A stretch of DNA of 64,000 nucleotides from Oceanimonas doudoroffii. Its GTDB lineage: Bacteria; Pseudomonadota; Gammaproteobacteria; Enterobacterales; Aeromonadaceae. Both the position numbers and the translations under genes were made by a program. Every line of letters begins with the position of its first letter. The first letter of the stretch is position 1. Shown here in pieces: positions 37,154 through 46,160 of the stretch. The DNA is taken from contig NZ_NBIM01000001.1 of assembly GCF_002242685.1 (NCBI RefSeq), positions 372,001 to 436,000 on the forward strand. Direction: 5' to 3'. The notes beneath the pieces are model-generated. The model saw only the letters and a list, made by a program, of their open reading frames with translations. It searched no databases and had not been told where the DNA came from.

Positions 37154-38410
37154 TTATCGCAACCGTTCCAGCAGGCTGGCACTGGCGTAGCCGTCGGCCA
37201 CCAGGCCTTGTTCCTGCTGCCAGGCGCGAATGGCGGTCATGGTGTTGGGCCCAATCACGCCGTCCGCGCCCTGAGTGTCAAAGCCCTGCCGCGTGAGTAG
37301 CTGTTGCAGCTCCCGTTTCTCGGTGCGGCTGAGGGCCCGCTCGTGGCGCGGCCAGGACTGACTGAAATCACTGCCACCGGCGATTTTATCGGCAAGATGT
37401 CCTACCCCCATGGCATAGGCGGTGGCATTGTTGTAGCGCTTGATGACATAAAAGTTGTTGAACACCGCAAAGGCCGGCCCCTGGGCCCCCGCCGGTACCA
37501 GAATGGCGGCGTCCCCCGCCTCGGGCAGGGGCTGGCCGTTGGCCTGGGTGACCCCCAGCCGGCGCCATTCCGCCACCGGCCGGCGATGTTTCTGATCCGC
37601 CTGGGCATAGTCAAAGCCCTGGGGCAGGCGCACTTCCACGCCCCAGGGGGCGTCCTGCTGCCAGCCAAAGCGGGACAGGTAATAGGCGCTGGAAGCCAGG
37701 GCGTCGGTCGGATCTTCGCCCCAGATGTCCCGCTTGCCGTCACCGTTGAAGTCCTGTGCATACTCCAGGTAGCTGGTGGGCATGAACTGGGTGTGGCCCA
37801 TGGCGCCGGCCCAGGAGCCACGCATGCCGGCCACGCTTATGTCCCCGGACTGCAAAATGCGCAGGGCGGCGAGCAGCTGGTTCTCGGCAAACTGACGCCG
37901 GCGCCCCTCAAAGGCCAGGGTGGCCAGACCCTCAATGGTGGAAGTGTTGCCCCGGTAGCTGCCGTAGTTGGTTTCCATGCCCCAGATCGCCAGCAGCACG
38001 TTGGCGTCCACACCGTAACGCTGTTCAATACGGTCGAGCACCGGGCCCAGTTCACGCAGCCGGGCCTGGCCGGTGCTGATGCGGGTGGAAGACACGGCGC
38101 TGTCCAGATAGTCCCACAGCTGGCGGGTGAATTCGGCCTGGCCACCGTCGAGTTTAATTACCTGGTGATTCAGGTCGATATCCTTAAAGGCGGCGTCAAA
38201 CACCGCGGGTTGGATGCCCTCGGCCAGGGCGCGCCGGCGAAAGTCGTTACGCCAGGCGGCAAAATCCTGGCTGGCGGCGGCCTGCTGTGCGGCTTGCGGT
38301 GCGCCGATAGTGCCGGCCCGGGGCGGTGCCGGCGCGGTATCGGCCTGACTGGCGCAGCCCGCCAGCAGCAGGCCGGCCATCAGGGGTGAAAATATGCGTG
38401 CTCTTGTCAT
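37154..38410 (-). CDS. Lytic murein transglycosylase (MltB-like) with peptidoglycan-binding domain
   Basis: A 418-residue envelope protein. A lipoprotein signal (FSPLMAGLLLAGCAS, lipobox LAGC) is followed by a family-3 lytic transglycosylase domain with GMETNYGSYRGNTSTIEGLATLAFEGRRR, containing the catalytic Glu, and MGHTQFMPTSYLEYAQDFNGDGKRDIWG. A C-terminal PG_binding_1 domain (about 355-415) has DGVIGPNTMTAIRAWQQEQG. It cleaves the MurNAc-GlcNAc bond with 1,6-anhydro formation. MltB is the closest well-known relative, but the extra PG-binding domain is the feature of other paralogues, so no symbol is given. Confidence 0.92.
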   Translation of the reverse strand: MTRARIFSPLMAGLLLAGCASQADTAPAPPRAGTIGAPQAAQQAAASQDFAAWRNDFRRRALAEGIQPAVFDAAFKDIDLNHQVIKLDGGQAEFTRQLWDYLDSAVSSTRISTGQARLRELGPVLDRIEQRYGVDANVLLAIWGMETNYGSYRGNTSTIEGLATLAFEGRRRQFAENQLLAALRILQSGDISVAGMRGSWAGAMGHTQFMPTSYLEYAQDFNGDGKRDIWGEDPTDALASSAYYLSRFGWQQDAPWGVEVRLPQGFDYAQADQKHRRPVAEWRRLGVTQANGQPLPEAGDAAILVPAGAQGPAFAVFNNFYVIKRYNNATAYAMGVGHLADKIAGGSDFSQSWPRHERALSRTEKRELQQLLTRQGFDTQGADGVIGPNTMTAIRAWQQEQGLVADGYASASLLERLR

Positions 38411-38638
38411 GACTACGTCCCTTTTTAATGATGGGCGTCAGCTTATCTGATTGTCACGTAAAGAAAAGGGGCGGGCGGGAAGGAAAATGACGCAAGTCCG
38501 TGCCGGCGCACGGATTGCGACTGTGGCCTTTGTTATGATGCCGCTCCACAAGCCGGTGCCGGAATGGACAAGCTCCGGGCGAAACGCAAGAATGAACACA
38601 GGGACGCTGTCGCGAATACAGTAATTTCCGGAGTGACC

Positions 38639-39109
38639 ATGTACCTGAGCAGAGACTTTCAGGAAACCGACTACAGCAGTCTTGAACTTATCTATCACGA
38701 TGCGGTGATGGGCCAGGGCCGTCGTGGCTACAGTGACGAGCAGGTGCAGGTATGGGCGGCCTTTCCCTATCTGTACAAGGACGACTTCGGTCGTCTGGTG
38801 CGCAGTGGCTATACCCGGGTCATGACGCTGCACCACATTCCGGTGGCCTTTGCCACCCTCAACCCCGATCACTACCTGGCACTGGTGTATGTGCTGGCCG
38901 AGCATTCCGGGCGCGGCCTGGCGGGCCGCTTGTGTGATGAAATGGAGCAGGAGGCCCAGCGCCGGGGCGTTGGCTGCCTGACCACGGACGCCAGCGTGTT
39001 GTCCCGGCCGTTGTTTGAGCAAAAGGGGTTTCGGCTGGTGTCCCGGCAGGAGGTGCACCGTGCCGGCCAGACCTTTGTGCGCTTTATCATGGAAAAAACC
39101 CTGGACTGA
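38639..39109 (+). CDS. GNAT-family N-acetyltransferase
   Basis: A 156-residue acetyl-CoA-dependent acetyltransferase. The acetyl-CoA loop appears in YVLAEHSGRGLAGRLCDEMEQEA, matching the RxxGxG/A pattern, followed by the strand LTTDASVLSRPLFEQKGFRLV typical of the GNAT fold. The ATG at 38639 follows GGAG at ideal distance. The acceptor (small molecule or protein N-terminus) is unknown. It is 97 bases upstream of purU on the same strand; no functional link is evident. Confidence 0.82.
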   Translation: MYLSRDFQETDYSSLELIYHDAVMGQGRRGYSDEQVQVWAAFPYLYKDDFGRLVRSGYTRVMTLHHIPVAFATLNPDHYLALVYVLAEHSGRGLAGRLCDEMEQEAQRRGVGCLTTDASVLSRPLFEQKGFRLVSRQEVHRAGQTFVRFIMEKTLD

Positions 39110-39206
39110 GCACCCTGCCGGCGCTGGCACTGGCGACCGGTTTGCCGCAAAATAGCCCCGCCGTTTTGTGCCGAGCAACAGACCAACCGGGAGATCATCC
39201 GTAGCC

Positions 39207-40070
39207 ATGCCAAAAGACACCTATTACCTGACCGCTCACTGCCCGGGCAGCCTGGGCACGGTGGACGTGGTGACCCGCTATCTGCACGAGCAGGGGTGCT
39301 ACGTGGTGGAAATGCAGACCTTTGACGATGTGCTGAGCGAACACTTTTTTATTCGTGCCGAATTTCGTCCGCCCGCCGAGCAGCCCTTTGATGAAGCCGC
39401 CTTTCGCACCGGCTTTGCGCCCCGGGCCGCCGGGTTCGCCATGGAATGGCGGCTGGCCGCCAGCCACGACAGACCCAATGTGGTGATCATGGTGTCCCGG
39501 CTCGATCATTGCCTGAACGATCTGCTTTACCGCTACCGCACCGGCCAGCTTCCCATTGAGATACCGGCCATTATCTCCAACCACCCGGATCTGCAACGGC
39601 TGGCCGACTGGCATCACATTCCCTATTATCACCTGCCGGTGAGCGACGACAACCGCGCCGAACAGGAAGCCGAGGTCATGGGCATTCTCAATGAGTGCGA
39701 GGCCGATCTGGTGGTGCTGGCCCGCTACATGCAAGTGCTGAGCCCCGAACTGTGCGCCCGCCTTAAGGGGCGTGCCATTAATATTCATCACTCGCTGCTG
39801 CCCGGGTTTCGGGGCGATAACCCTTATCACCAGGCCTACCACAAGGGGGTCAAGCTGGTAGGGGCCACGGCCCATTATATCAACAACGATCTGGATGAAG
39901 GCCCCATCATCACCCAGGGGGTAGAGGTGGTGGATCACAGCCACTATCCCGAGCAGCTCATCGCCAAGGGCAAGGACATTGAATGCATGACCCTGGCCCG
40001 GGCGGTGCAATATCACATTGAACACAGGGTGTTTCTGCACAACGACAAGACGGTGGTCTTTGCCAGTTGA
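39207..40070 (+). CDS. purU: Formyltetrahydrofolate deformylase
   Basis: Cytoplasmic enzyme that hydrolyses 10-formyl-THF to THF and formate, balancing the one-carbon pool. 287 residues. An N-terminal ACT regulatory domain (TAHCPGSLGTVDVVTRYLHEQGCYVVEMQTF) is followed by a formyltransferase-fold domain with INIHHSLLPGFRGDNPYHQAYHKGVKLVGATAHYINNDLDEGPII, which holds the conserved Asn, His and Asp residues. The N-terminus at 39207 fits the family. It is followed by the nucleotidase gene after 38 bases, possibly co-transcribed. Confidence 0.95.
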   Translation: MPKDTYYLTAHCPGSLGTVDVVTRYLHEQGCYVVEMQTFDDVLSEHFFIRAEFRPPAEQPFDEAAFRTGFAPRAAGFAMEWRLAASHDRPNVVIMVSRLDHCLNDLLYRYRTGQLPIEIPAIISNHPDLQRLADWHHIPYYHLPVSDDNRAEQEAEVMGILNECEADLVVLARYMQVLSPELCARLKGRAINIHHSLLPGFRGDNPYHQAYHKGVKLVGATAHYINNDLDEGPIITQGVEVVDHSHYPEQLIAKGKDIECMTLARAVQYHIEHRVFLHNDKTVVFAS

Positions 40071-40108
40071 GCGCGCTTTTTTCTTTACGCAATGGAGTCT
40101 GTTTCAGC

Positions 40109-42055
40109 ATGAAAAAATTCCTGGTGGCCCCAGTACTGGCGGCAATACTGACCGGCTGCGCCGGCGGTCAGCCCGAGGCGCCCTTTACCCTGACCCTGGC
40201 CCACGTCAACGACACCCATTCCCATTTCGATGCCAGTGACGCCCGCCTGAGCCTGGATGGAGAAGCCGTTTACACGCGGCTGGGTGGCCATCCCCGGTTG
40301 CTGACCCAGGTCAACGCCTGGCGCAATCAGGCCGAGCAGGCGGATCAGCCGCTGCTGTTTTTGCACGGCGGTGATGCCTGGCAGGGCAGTGGGTATTTTC
40401 GTCTGAATCAGGGTGCCATGAACGCCGACATTCTCACCCGCATGCAGCTCGACGCCATGGTGCTGGGCAACCACGAGTTTGATCTCGATACGCCATCGCT
40501 GGCCGACTTTATTGCCGGTGCCGGTTTTCCGCTGCTGGCCGCCAACCTGGACGCCAGCCGGGATCCCGCCCTGAAAGACGCCGCCAATCTTCACCCCTAT
40601 GTGCTGTATGCCTTTGACGGCAACGACAAGGAGCGGCTAGAGAGCATGGAAGACGCCGGCCGGGACCCGGTGGTGGCGGTGATCGGCCTGGTGCCGGAAA
40701 ACATGCCCGAGCTGGCCGCCGGCACCGGCGAGGTACGTTTTCAGCAGGAGGTGGCAAGCGCCCAGCGCACCGTTGATCTGCTGCGCGAGCAGGGCGTACG
40801 CCACATCGTGGCGCTTACCCATCTGGGGCTGGAGCGGGATCAGCGCCTGGCCCGGGAGGTTAATGGCATTGACGTGATCGTGGGCGGTCATTCCCACAGC
40901 CTGTTGGGAGACTTCTCTGAGCTCGGACTGGGCCAGAATCCGGCCTATGCCCAGCTGTTCACCAATCCTAACGGCCTGGCGAAAACCTGTGTGGTGCAGG
41001 CGGGCCAGCACGCCCAGGCCCTGGGCCGGGTCAGCGTGACCTTTACCCGGGACGGCCGGGTTAGCCGCTGTGAGGGCGGCAACACCCTGCTGAGCGACGG
41101 TGAGTTCTACAGCGACGTGCGTCGTACCGATGCCAGCCGGTTGAGCCCGGCGCAACAGCAACGGCTGGCCGAAGTGGTGGCGGCCAGCCCCCGCATCGCC
41201 GTAGTGGAAGAAGACGCCGAGCTGCGTCGTCATATCGACGACACCTACAAGCCGGCACTGACCGCCGCCTATGGCGCGGTGATTGGCCATGTGCCCGTGA
41301 CCCTGGAGCACCGTCGCCTGCCGGGCAGGGATGGCAGCCAGTCTGACGTCGCGCCCCTGGTGGCCGCCAGCCAGTTGCACTGGGTTAACCGCCCCGAGGT
41401 GCAGGCCATTACCGGCCGCCGGGCCGAGGTGGCCCTGCTGAACGCCGGCGCCGTGCGCACCGGCCTGGAGCCGGGTGAGCTCAAGGAAGGCCAGGTGAGC
41501 CTGGACCTGTTGCCCTTTGGCAATCCGCTCAGCCTGGTGTCCCTTACCGGACGTCAGCTGGCCGGCCTGTTGCTGGAAACCATCAATGCCTCCTTGCCCG
41601 ACGGCGCCCATGCCGGTCGTTTCCCTTACGTGGCCGGACTGCGTTATGAGTTTGACGAAACCCGAAAGGGCGCGGGCTTTCTGAGCCGCATCGAAGTGCA
41701 GCAGAATGGCCGCTGGGTGAGGGTGCAGCCCAATGCCAGCTATCAGGTGGTGATGAACGCCTACAGCGCTTCCGGCAACGACGGCTGGAACACCCTGTTG
41801 CAGGCTCAACAGGTGCTCACCGACAGGCTGGATCTGGCCTGGGTCAACGGCCGCCTCACCGCCTTTCCGGTGGCGCGCCTAAGCCGTGGTAGCAACGGTG
41901 CCATCGAGACTCACTACATCAACCAGCCCCTCGACTGCGGGGCCGCCGGTGTGCGCTGCAACACCGATGCCCAGGCCTTTATCGACTATGTGCGCGAACA
42001 GCGTCCCCTGCTGCGCCCCCTGGCCGACAGCGGCGTCAGCCTGAAACGGCTGTAA
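40109..42055 (+). CDS. Lipoprotein 5'-nucleotidase / UshA-type metallophosphatase
   Basis: A 648-residue periplasmic or outer-membrane nucleotidase. A lipoprotein signal (KKFLVAPVLAAILTGCAG, lipobox LTGC) precedes a calcineurin-like metallophosphatase domain with the di-metal ligands in LAHVNDTHSHFD, GGDAWQGS, LGNHEFD and GGHSHS. The C-terminal 5'-nucleotidase domain has LLNAGAVRTGLEPGEL and a YSASGNDGWNTL-type substrate loop. It could hydrolyse nucleotides or NAD (NadN, UshA and CpdB share this architecture), so the precise substrate is left open. A long terminator hairpin follows. Confidence 0.88.
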   Translation: MKKFLVAPVLAAILTGCAGGQPEAPFTLTLAHVNDTHSHFDASDARLSLDGEAVYTRLGGHPRLLTQVNAWRNQAEQADQPLLFLHGGDAWQGSGYFRLNQGAMNADILTRMQLDAMVLGNHEFDLDTPSLADFIAGAGFPLLAANLDASRDPALKDAANLHPYVLYAFDGNDKERLESMEDAGRDPVVAVIGLVPENMPELAAGTGEVRFQQEVASAQRTVDLLREQGVRHIVALTHLGLERDQRLAREVNGIDVIVGGHSHSLLGDFSELGLGQNPAYAQLFTNPNGLAKTCVVQAGQHAQALGRVSVTFTRDGRVSRCEGGNTLLSDGEFYSDVRRTDASRLSPAQQQRLAEVVAASPRIAVVEEDAELRRHIDDTYKPALTAAYGAVIGHVPVTLEHRRLPGRDGSQSDVAPLVAASQLHWVNRPEVQAITGRRAEVALLNAGAVRTGLEPGELKEGQVSLDLLPFGNPLSLVSLTGRQLAGLLLETINASLPDGAHAGRFPYVAGLRYEFDETRKGAGFLSRIEVQQNGRWVRVQPNASYQVVMNAYSASGNDGWNTLLQAQQVLTDRLDLAWVNGRLTAFPVARLSRGSNGAIETHYINQPLDCGAAGVRCNTDAQAFIDYVREQRPLLRPLADSGVSLKRL

Positions 42056-42065
42056 GCCGAGCCTT

Positions 42066-42103
42066 GCGGTGCTCCCCGAGTGAGGGGAGCACCGCCTTTA
42101 TTT
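42066..42103 (+). terminator. Terminator of the nucleotidase gene
   Basis: A perfect 12-bp stem, GCGGTGCTCCCC (42066-42077) with GGGGAGCACCGC (42084-42095), loop GAGTGA, then CTTTATTTC. The core resembles the hairpin after ureJ. Confidence 0.82.
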
Positions 42104-42312
42104 CTTCCCCTCGCTTGGCGGTCCGTTTAAACTCCGAAGACTATCGTCTGTCCTGCGGTTGGCGTTCTGCCGAAACCGTGTCAATAGTGTATGTATTGTC
42201 TATCGAGTACCTCAAACGTAACAACACTTAACGGTCAGGCCATGGCATGCAATGCGATCGGGCTGACTCGTTTTTGTGTGCACTGAGGCACGACGTCGGG
42301 CGGGGCACCACC

Positions 42313-42474
42313 ATGAAAAAGTCACGACTGCCGCATAAAATTTGTGTGGTGTGCGGTCGCCCGTTCGGCTGGCGAAAAAAATGGGCACGGGAATGGAATA
42401 ACGTTAAATATTGTTCGCGGCGCTGTCGTTCTCACAGAAGGGGCCCTGCTGCGTCTGAAGTTGACGCCAAATAA
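42313..42474 (+). CDS. DUF2256 small zinc-finger-like protein
   Basis: A 53-residue protein with a conserved CVVCGRPFGWRKKW segment and KYCSRRCRSHRR tail, giving two Cys pairs (CxxC and CxxxC) and a strongly basic character, the pattern of DUF2256. The frame is open 22 codons upstream but the family begins at MKKSRLPHK. Family members are often found next to cryptochrome or photolyase genes, but none is in this window. Its function is unknown; a metal-binding role is inferred from the Cys pattern. The ribosome site is unclear (GGGCGGGG). Confidence 0.75.
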   Translation: MKKSRLPHKICVVCGRPFGWRKKWAREWNNVKYCSRRCRSHRRGPAASEVDAK

Positions 42475-42610
42475 AGCAAATGGGTCAGGATAACGTCGGT
42501 TTGCCTCGACGCCGTAAGTGGACTGGTTTACCCTTTCGTCCCCGATTTCATGCTCGAAACGCAGAAGCAGCTATACTCTTTTGGGTCTGTGACTGCCAGA
42601 GGGAACTAAG

Positions 42611-43141
42611 ATGCGTGTAACAACTCGTTTTGCCAACGCCTGTTTCGCCATACTGTCGGCCCTGCTTATGCTGTTGCCGGCATTGCCGGTCAAGGCCGCC
42701 GACCCGCTGCCACCACCGGATGGCCGGGTGGTGCTGACGGTAACCGGCAACCTGGCGCACACCAACGATGCCGGTCAGGCCCGGCTTGACATGGACTTGC
42801 TGGCCAGCCTTCCCCAGCATGAATTCTCCACCCTGACCCCCTGGACAGACGGCAAACACGAATTTCGTGGCGTGCTGCTCAATGAGCTGCTGCAGCGGCT
42901 TGGTGCCGATGGCAAACGGGTTCGGCTGGTGGCACTGAACGACTATCATCACGATATTGACATGGCGCTGGTGCGCAATACCCCCTTTCTGCTGGCTACC
43001 CACCTGGACGGTAAACGCATGAAGGTGCGAGACAAGGGACCGCTGTGGCTGATGCTGCCGCTGTCCGAATCCAAGGAATATGATACCAAGCGCTATCACG
43101 AGATGCTGGTATGGCAACTGAAAAGCCTGGATATTCAGTGA
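42611..43141 (+). CDS. Periplasmic molybdopterin-fold-like protein, cysteine-free
   Basis: A 176-residue secreted protein. A signal peptide (FANACFAILSALLMLLPALPVKAA) is followed by a short domain with LTVTGNLAHTNDAG and WLMLPLSESKEYDTKRYHE, resembling the small oxidoreductase molybdopterin-binding domain proteins found next to c-di-GMP genes. The mature part contains no Cys, so a sulfite-oxidase-type Mo-Cys ligand cannot exist; cofactor binding is uncertain. It overlaps the start of the GGDEF-EAL gene, so the two proteins probably form a sensor pair. Confidence 0.65.
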   Translation: MRVTTRFANACFAILSALLMLLPALPVKAADPLPPPDGRVVLTVTGNLAHTNDAGQARLDMDLLASLPQHEFSTLTPWTDGKHEFRGVLLNELLQRLGADGKRVRLVALNDYHHDIDMALVRNTPFLLATHLDGKRMKVRDKGPLWLMLPLSESKEYDTKRYHEMLVWQLKSLDIQ

Positions 43142-45042
43142 CCTTCAAATCGGTCAAAATGGTGGTGCTGACGGCCGCGGCCCTGCTGTTCGGCCTCAGC
43201 TCGCTATATAGTTATAACCGGGATCTGGACGTGGTGCGCTATGTATCGGCCACCATCAAAACCGTGGGCTGGGCCACGTCCGAACTGGAATCCGAAGTAC
43301 TGAAATTTGATCACGCCTTGACCGCCCTGCTGGCGGGCACTCGGAATGAAGAGCACGTGCAGTTGCGCTTTGAACTGTTGTGGAGCCGCATAGATGTCCT
43401 GCTCAAGGGGGTGGAGAACCGGCCGGTGCGTGAACAGTCCGGGGTTACCCCTATGCTGCATGATCTGCTCGCCCAGATGGAGCGCTGGGAAGACAGGGTT
43501 TACGAGTTGGACGTGGACAACCCGGCGGGAACACTGGCATTGCAGCAGGAGCTGGCACCCTACCGGGAGCGGGTGCGTGAAATCAATGTGGACAGCTTTT
43601 CCGGCTCTCAGGTATGGCAGCAACTCGATATCATCGGGGACGTACGCCAGCGCTCCACCCTTTATTTGGCCGGTCTGCTGCTCAGCGGCGGCCTGATGCT
43701 GTGGTTGTTGATGCGGGAAAACCGGCGCAATCGTTACCTGGCCTTTCATGACATGCTCACTGGCCTGCCAAACCGCATGCACTTTTACCAGCTGATGACC
43801 CAGGCCCTGAACCGGGTGGAACGTCAGCAACGCAAGCTGGCAGTGCACATGGTGGATCTCAACGAGTTCAAGGCCATCAACGACAGCCTCGGTCATGATG
43901 TGGGCGACCGCGTGCTCAAGGTGGTGTCATCGCGGCTGCGCCTCGCCCTGGCAGGCAAGGGCAAGGTGGCGCGCCTGGGCGGTGATGAGTTTGTGGTGAT
44001 TCAGCCCTACGATGAAACCGCCCAGGCCGAGCAGCTGGTCACCTACTTGTTAACCGAACTGGCAGGGGACATACGGCTGCCCGACGGTTGCCTGTCTCCC
44101 AAGGCGAGTATCGGCACCAGCCTGTTTCCGGAGCACGGCACCACCATGGTTGAGTTGCTCAGTCATGCCGATACCGCCATGTATTACGCCAAGCACAATC
44201 CCAAGCTGTCGAGCCAGATCTTTGAGCCCGGCATGGATGAACGCCGCTTGCGCAGCCAGAAGCTGGCGGTGGCTCTGCAGCTGGCCATTGAGAACGACGA
44301 ACTCAATCTGGTGTATCAGCCTATTTTTCACCTGAAAAGCGGTGCCATTGAGTCTCTTGAAGCCCTGTTGCGTTGGCATTCCATCGAACATGGCCACATC
44401 AGCCCCCTTGAAGTGATCGCGGTGGCCGAGCACCACGGGCTGGCCCATCAGCTTAACCAGTGGGTGCTGTTTACCGCCTGCCGCCAGCTGCGCCAGTGGC
44501 AGCGGCTGGGTTATGACTGGCTCAAGGTCAACGTGAACATCAGCCCCAATATCTTTATGAGCGGTGAGCTTGGCAGCACGGTGGAAGCCGCGCTGTTGCG
44601 CACCGGTTTGTCGGCCTCGTCGTTGGTGCTGGAGATCACCGAAGACACCAGCCTGTGGGATACCGCCAGCTCAACCGACAACCTGTGCAAGCTGCGGGAT
44701 CTCGGGGTGGAAATCGCCCTGGACGACTTTGGCACCGGCTATTCCTCGTTCAGTCACCTGCGCCAGTTGCCGGTTAATAAGCTCAAAATCGACAAGTCCT
44801 TTGTTTCCGATCTGACTACAGATCCTCGTGCCGGCGACCTGGTGTCTACCATCGTCCGTCTGGCCGACAGCCTGGACATGTCCGTAACCGCCGAAGGCAT
44901 CGAGCTGCAGGAGCAGCGGGATAGGCTGCAGCAGTTGGGTTGCCAGCTGGGTCAGGGGTATCTGCTGGCCCGGCCCATGGCTGCGGATCAGGTGCCCGAC
45001 TGGCTGGTGCAGGATCAACAACGCTATACCCCCGCCGGCTGA
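43138..45042 (+). CDS. Membrane GGDEF-EAL receptor, paired with the periplasmic protein
   Basis: A 634-residue c-di-GMP enzyme with two membrane segments (KMVVLTAAALLFGLSSLYSY and STLYLAGLLLSGGLMLWLLM) enclosing a periplasmic sensor of about 150 residues, then GGDEF (RLGGDEFVVI) and EAL (ESLEALLRW, plus DDFGTGYSS and the KIDKSFV region) domains. Both catalytic signatures are intact. No RxxD site is evident before GGDEF. I placed the start at the GTG (43138) that overlaps the upstream TGA as GTGA; an ATG at 43111 is the alternative and would give nine more residues. Translational overlap implies 1:1 production with the upstream protein. Confidence 0.85.
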   Translation: MTFKSVKMVVLTAAALLFGLSSLYSYNRDLDVVRYVSATIKTVGWATSELESEVLKFDHALTALLAGTRNEEHVQLRFELLWSRIDVLLKGVENRPVREQSGVTPMLHDLLAQMERWEDRVYELDVDNPAGTLALQQELAPYRERVREINVDSFSGSQVWQQLDIIGDVRQRSTLYLAGLLLSGGLMLWLLMRENRRNRYLAFHDMLTGLPNRMHFYQLMTQALNRVERQQRKLAVHMVDLNEFKAINDSLGHDVGDRVLKVVSSRLRLALAGKGKVARLGGDEFVVIQPYDETAQAEQLVTYLLTELAGDIRLPDGCLSPKASIGTSLFPEHGTTMVELLSHADTAMYYAKHNPKLSSQIFEPGMDERRLRSQKLAVALQLAIENDELNLVYQPIFHLKSGAIESLEALLRWHSIEHGHISPLEVIAVAEHHGLAHQLNQWVLFTACRQLRQWQRLGYDWLKVNVNISPNIFMSGELGSTVEAALLRTGLSASSLVLEITEDTSLWDTASSTDNLCKLRDLGVEIALDDFGTGYSSFSHLRQLPVNKLKIDKSFVSDLTTDPRAGDLVSTIVRLADSLDMSVTAEGIELQEQRDRLQQLGCQLGQGYLLARPMAADQVPDWLVQDQQRYTPAG

Positions 45043-45287
45043 ATCCTGCATTAAGTCGTCCTCGTCCCTGATGCGGGGATGCGTCAGCCCTTGGGCCTGG
45101 TGTACTCAAGGGCTGCCCAGCCGCCACAGCCTCCCATTTTTGCTTGCTCCGAGGCCCCCCCTGCCGCTTTAATTTGTCTATAGATCAAGCATTTCTGTTC
45201 AAAAAGCCTGCTATTGTTGGATAGGGCCACGGGTTCGACAATCCGTGTACCTATGCTCCTGTTTCCTGGCTTTGCGGAGGAACTGTC

Positions 45288-46160
45288 ATGAGACCAAATC
45301 TGTTTGATGCCATCGCCGCCGGCGGCCCGCTGGCACTGGTGGGTGCGGTGAATGCCTACAGCGCCATGCAGGCGGAGCAGGTTGGCCACAGGGCCTTGTA
45401 TCTGTCCGGAGCCGGGGTGGCCAATGCGTCCTTTGGTTTGCCGGATCTGGGTATCACCACCCTCAACGATGTGCTCGAAGACGCTCGCCGCATTACCGCC
45501 GTCAGCCGGCTGCCGCTGTTGGTGGATGTCGACACCGGCTTTGGCGGCGCCTTTGGCATTGCCCGCACCGTGAAGGAAATGGAGCGGGCCGGGGTGGCGG
45601 CCATTCACATTGAAGATCAGGTGGTGCAAAAGCGCTGTGGCCACAGGCCCAACAAGGCCATTGTTTCCCAAGAGGAAATGGTGGACCGCATACGCGCCGC
45701 GGTCGATGCCCGCGGTGACCCCCGTTTTGCCATCATGGCCCGCACCGACGCCCTGGCGGTAGAAGGCATGAGCAGCGCCATTGAACGAGCCCAGGCCTGC
45801 GTTGAAGCGGGGGCCGACATGATTTTTCCGGAAGCCATGGAAACCCTGGCCCAGTACCGTGCCTTTTGTGAGGCGGTGGGAGTGCCCGTGCTTGCCAATA
45901 TCACCGAATTTGGCAAGACGCCACTGTTTAGCCAGGCCGAGCTGGCCGGCGCCGGTGTGGCCATGGTGCTCTATCCGCTGTCGGCGTTTCGTGCCATGAG
46001 CCGGGCGGCAGAAAGCGTGTATCGCCATATTCTTGCCGACGGCCACCAGCGCAACCTCATTCATACCATGCAGACCCGTGAACAGCTGTACCAGACCCTG
46101 GGTTACCACCATTACGAGCAAACACTCGATTCCCTGTTCAGCAAAGGAGAAGACGCATGA
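45288..46160 (+). CDS. prpB: 2-methylisocitrate lyase
   Basis: Methylcitrate-cycle enzyme splitting 2-methylisocitrate into pyruvate and succinate. 290 residues. The catalytic Cys motif KRCGH is present ([13 protein letters not shown]), and the barrel sequence [35 protein letters not shown] matches PrpB. The ATG follows GCGGAGGAACTGTC. Its stop overlaps the prpC start (ATGA at 46157-46160). No PrpR/GntR regulator gene precedes it in this window; 245 bases of apparently non-coding DNA lie upstream. Confidence 0.95.
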   Translation: MRPNLFDAIAAGGPLALVGAVNAYSAMQAEQVGHRALYLSGAGVANASFGLPDLGITTLNDVLEDARRITAVSRLPLLVDVDTGFGGAFGIARTVKEMERAGVAAIHIEDQVVQKRCGHRPNKAIVSQEEMVDRIRAAVDARGDPRFAIMARTDALAVEGMSSAIERAQACVEAGADMIFPEAMETLAQYRAFCEAVGVPVLANITEFGKTPLFSQAELAGAGVAMVLYPLSAFRAMSRAAESVYRHILADGHQRNLIHTMQTREQLYQTLGYHHYEQTLDSLFSKGEDA

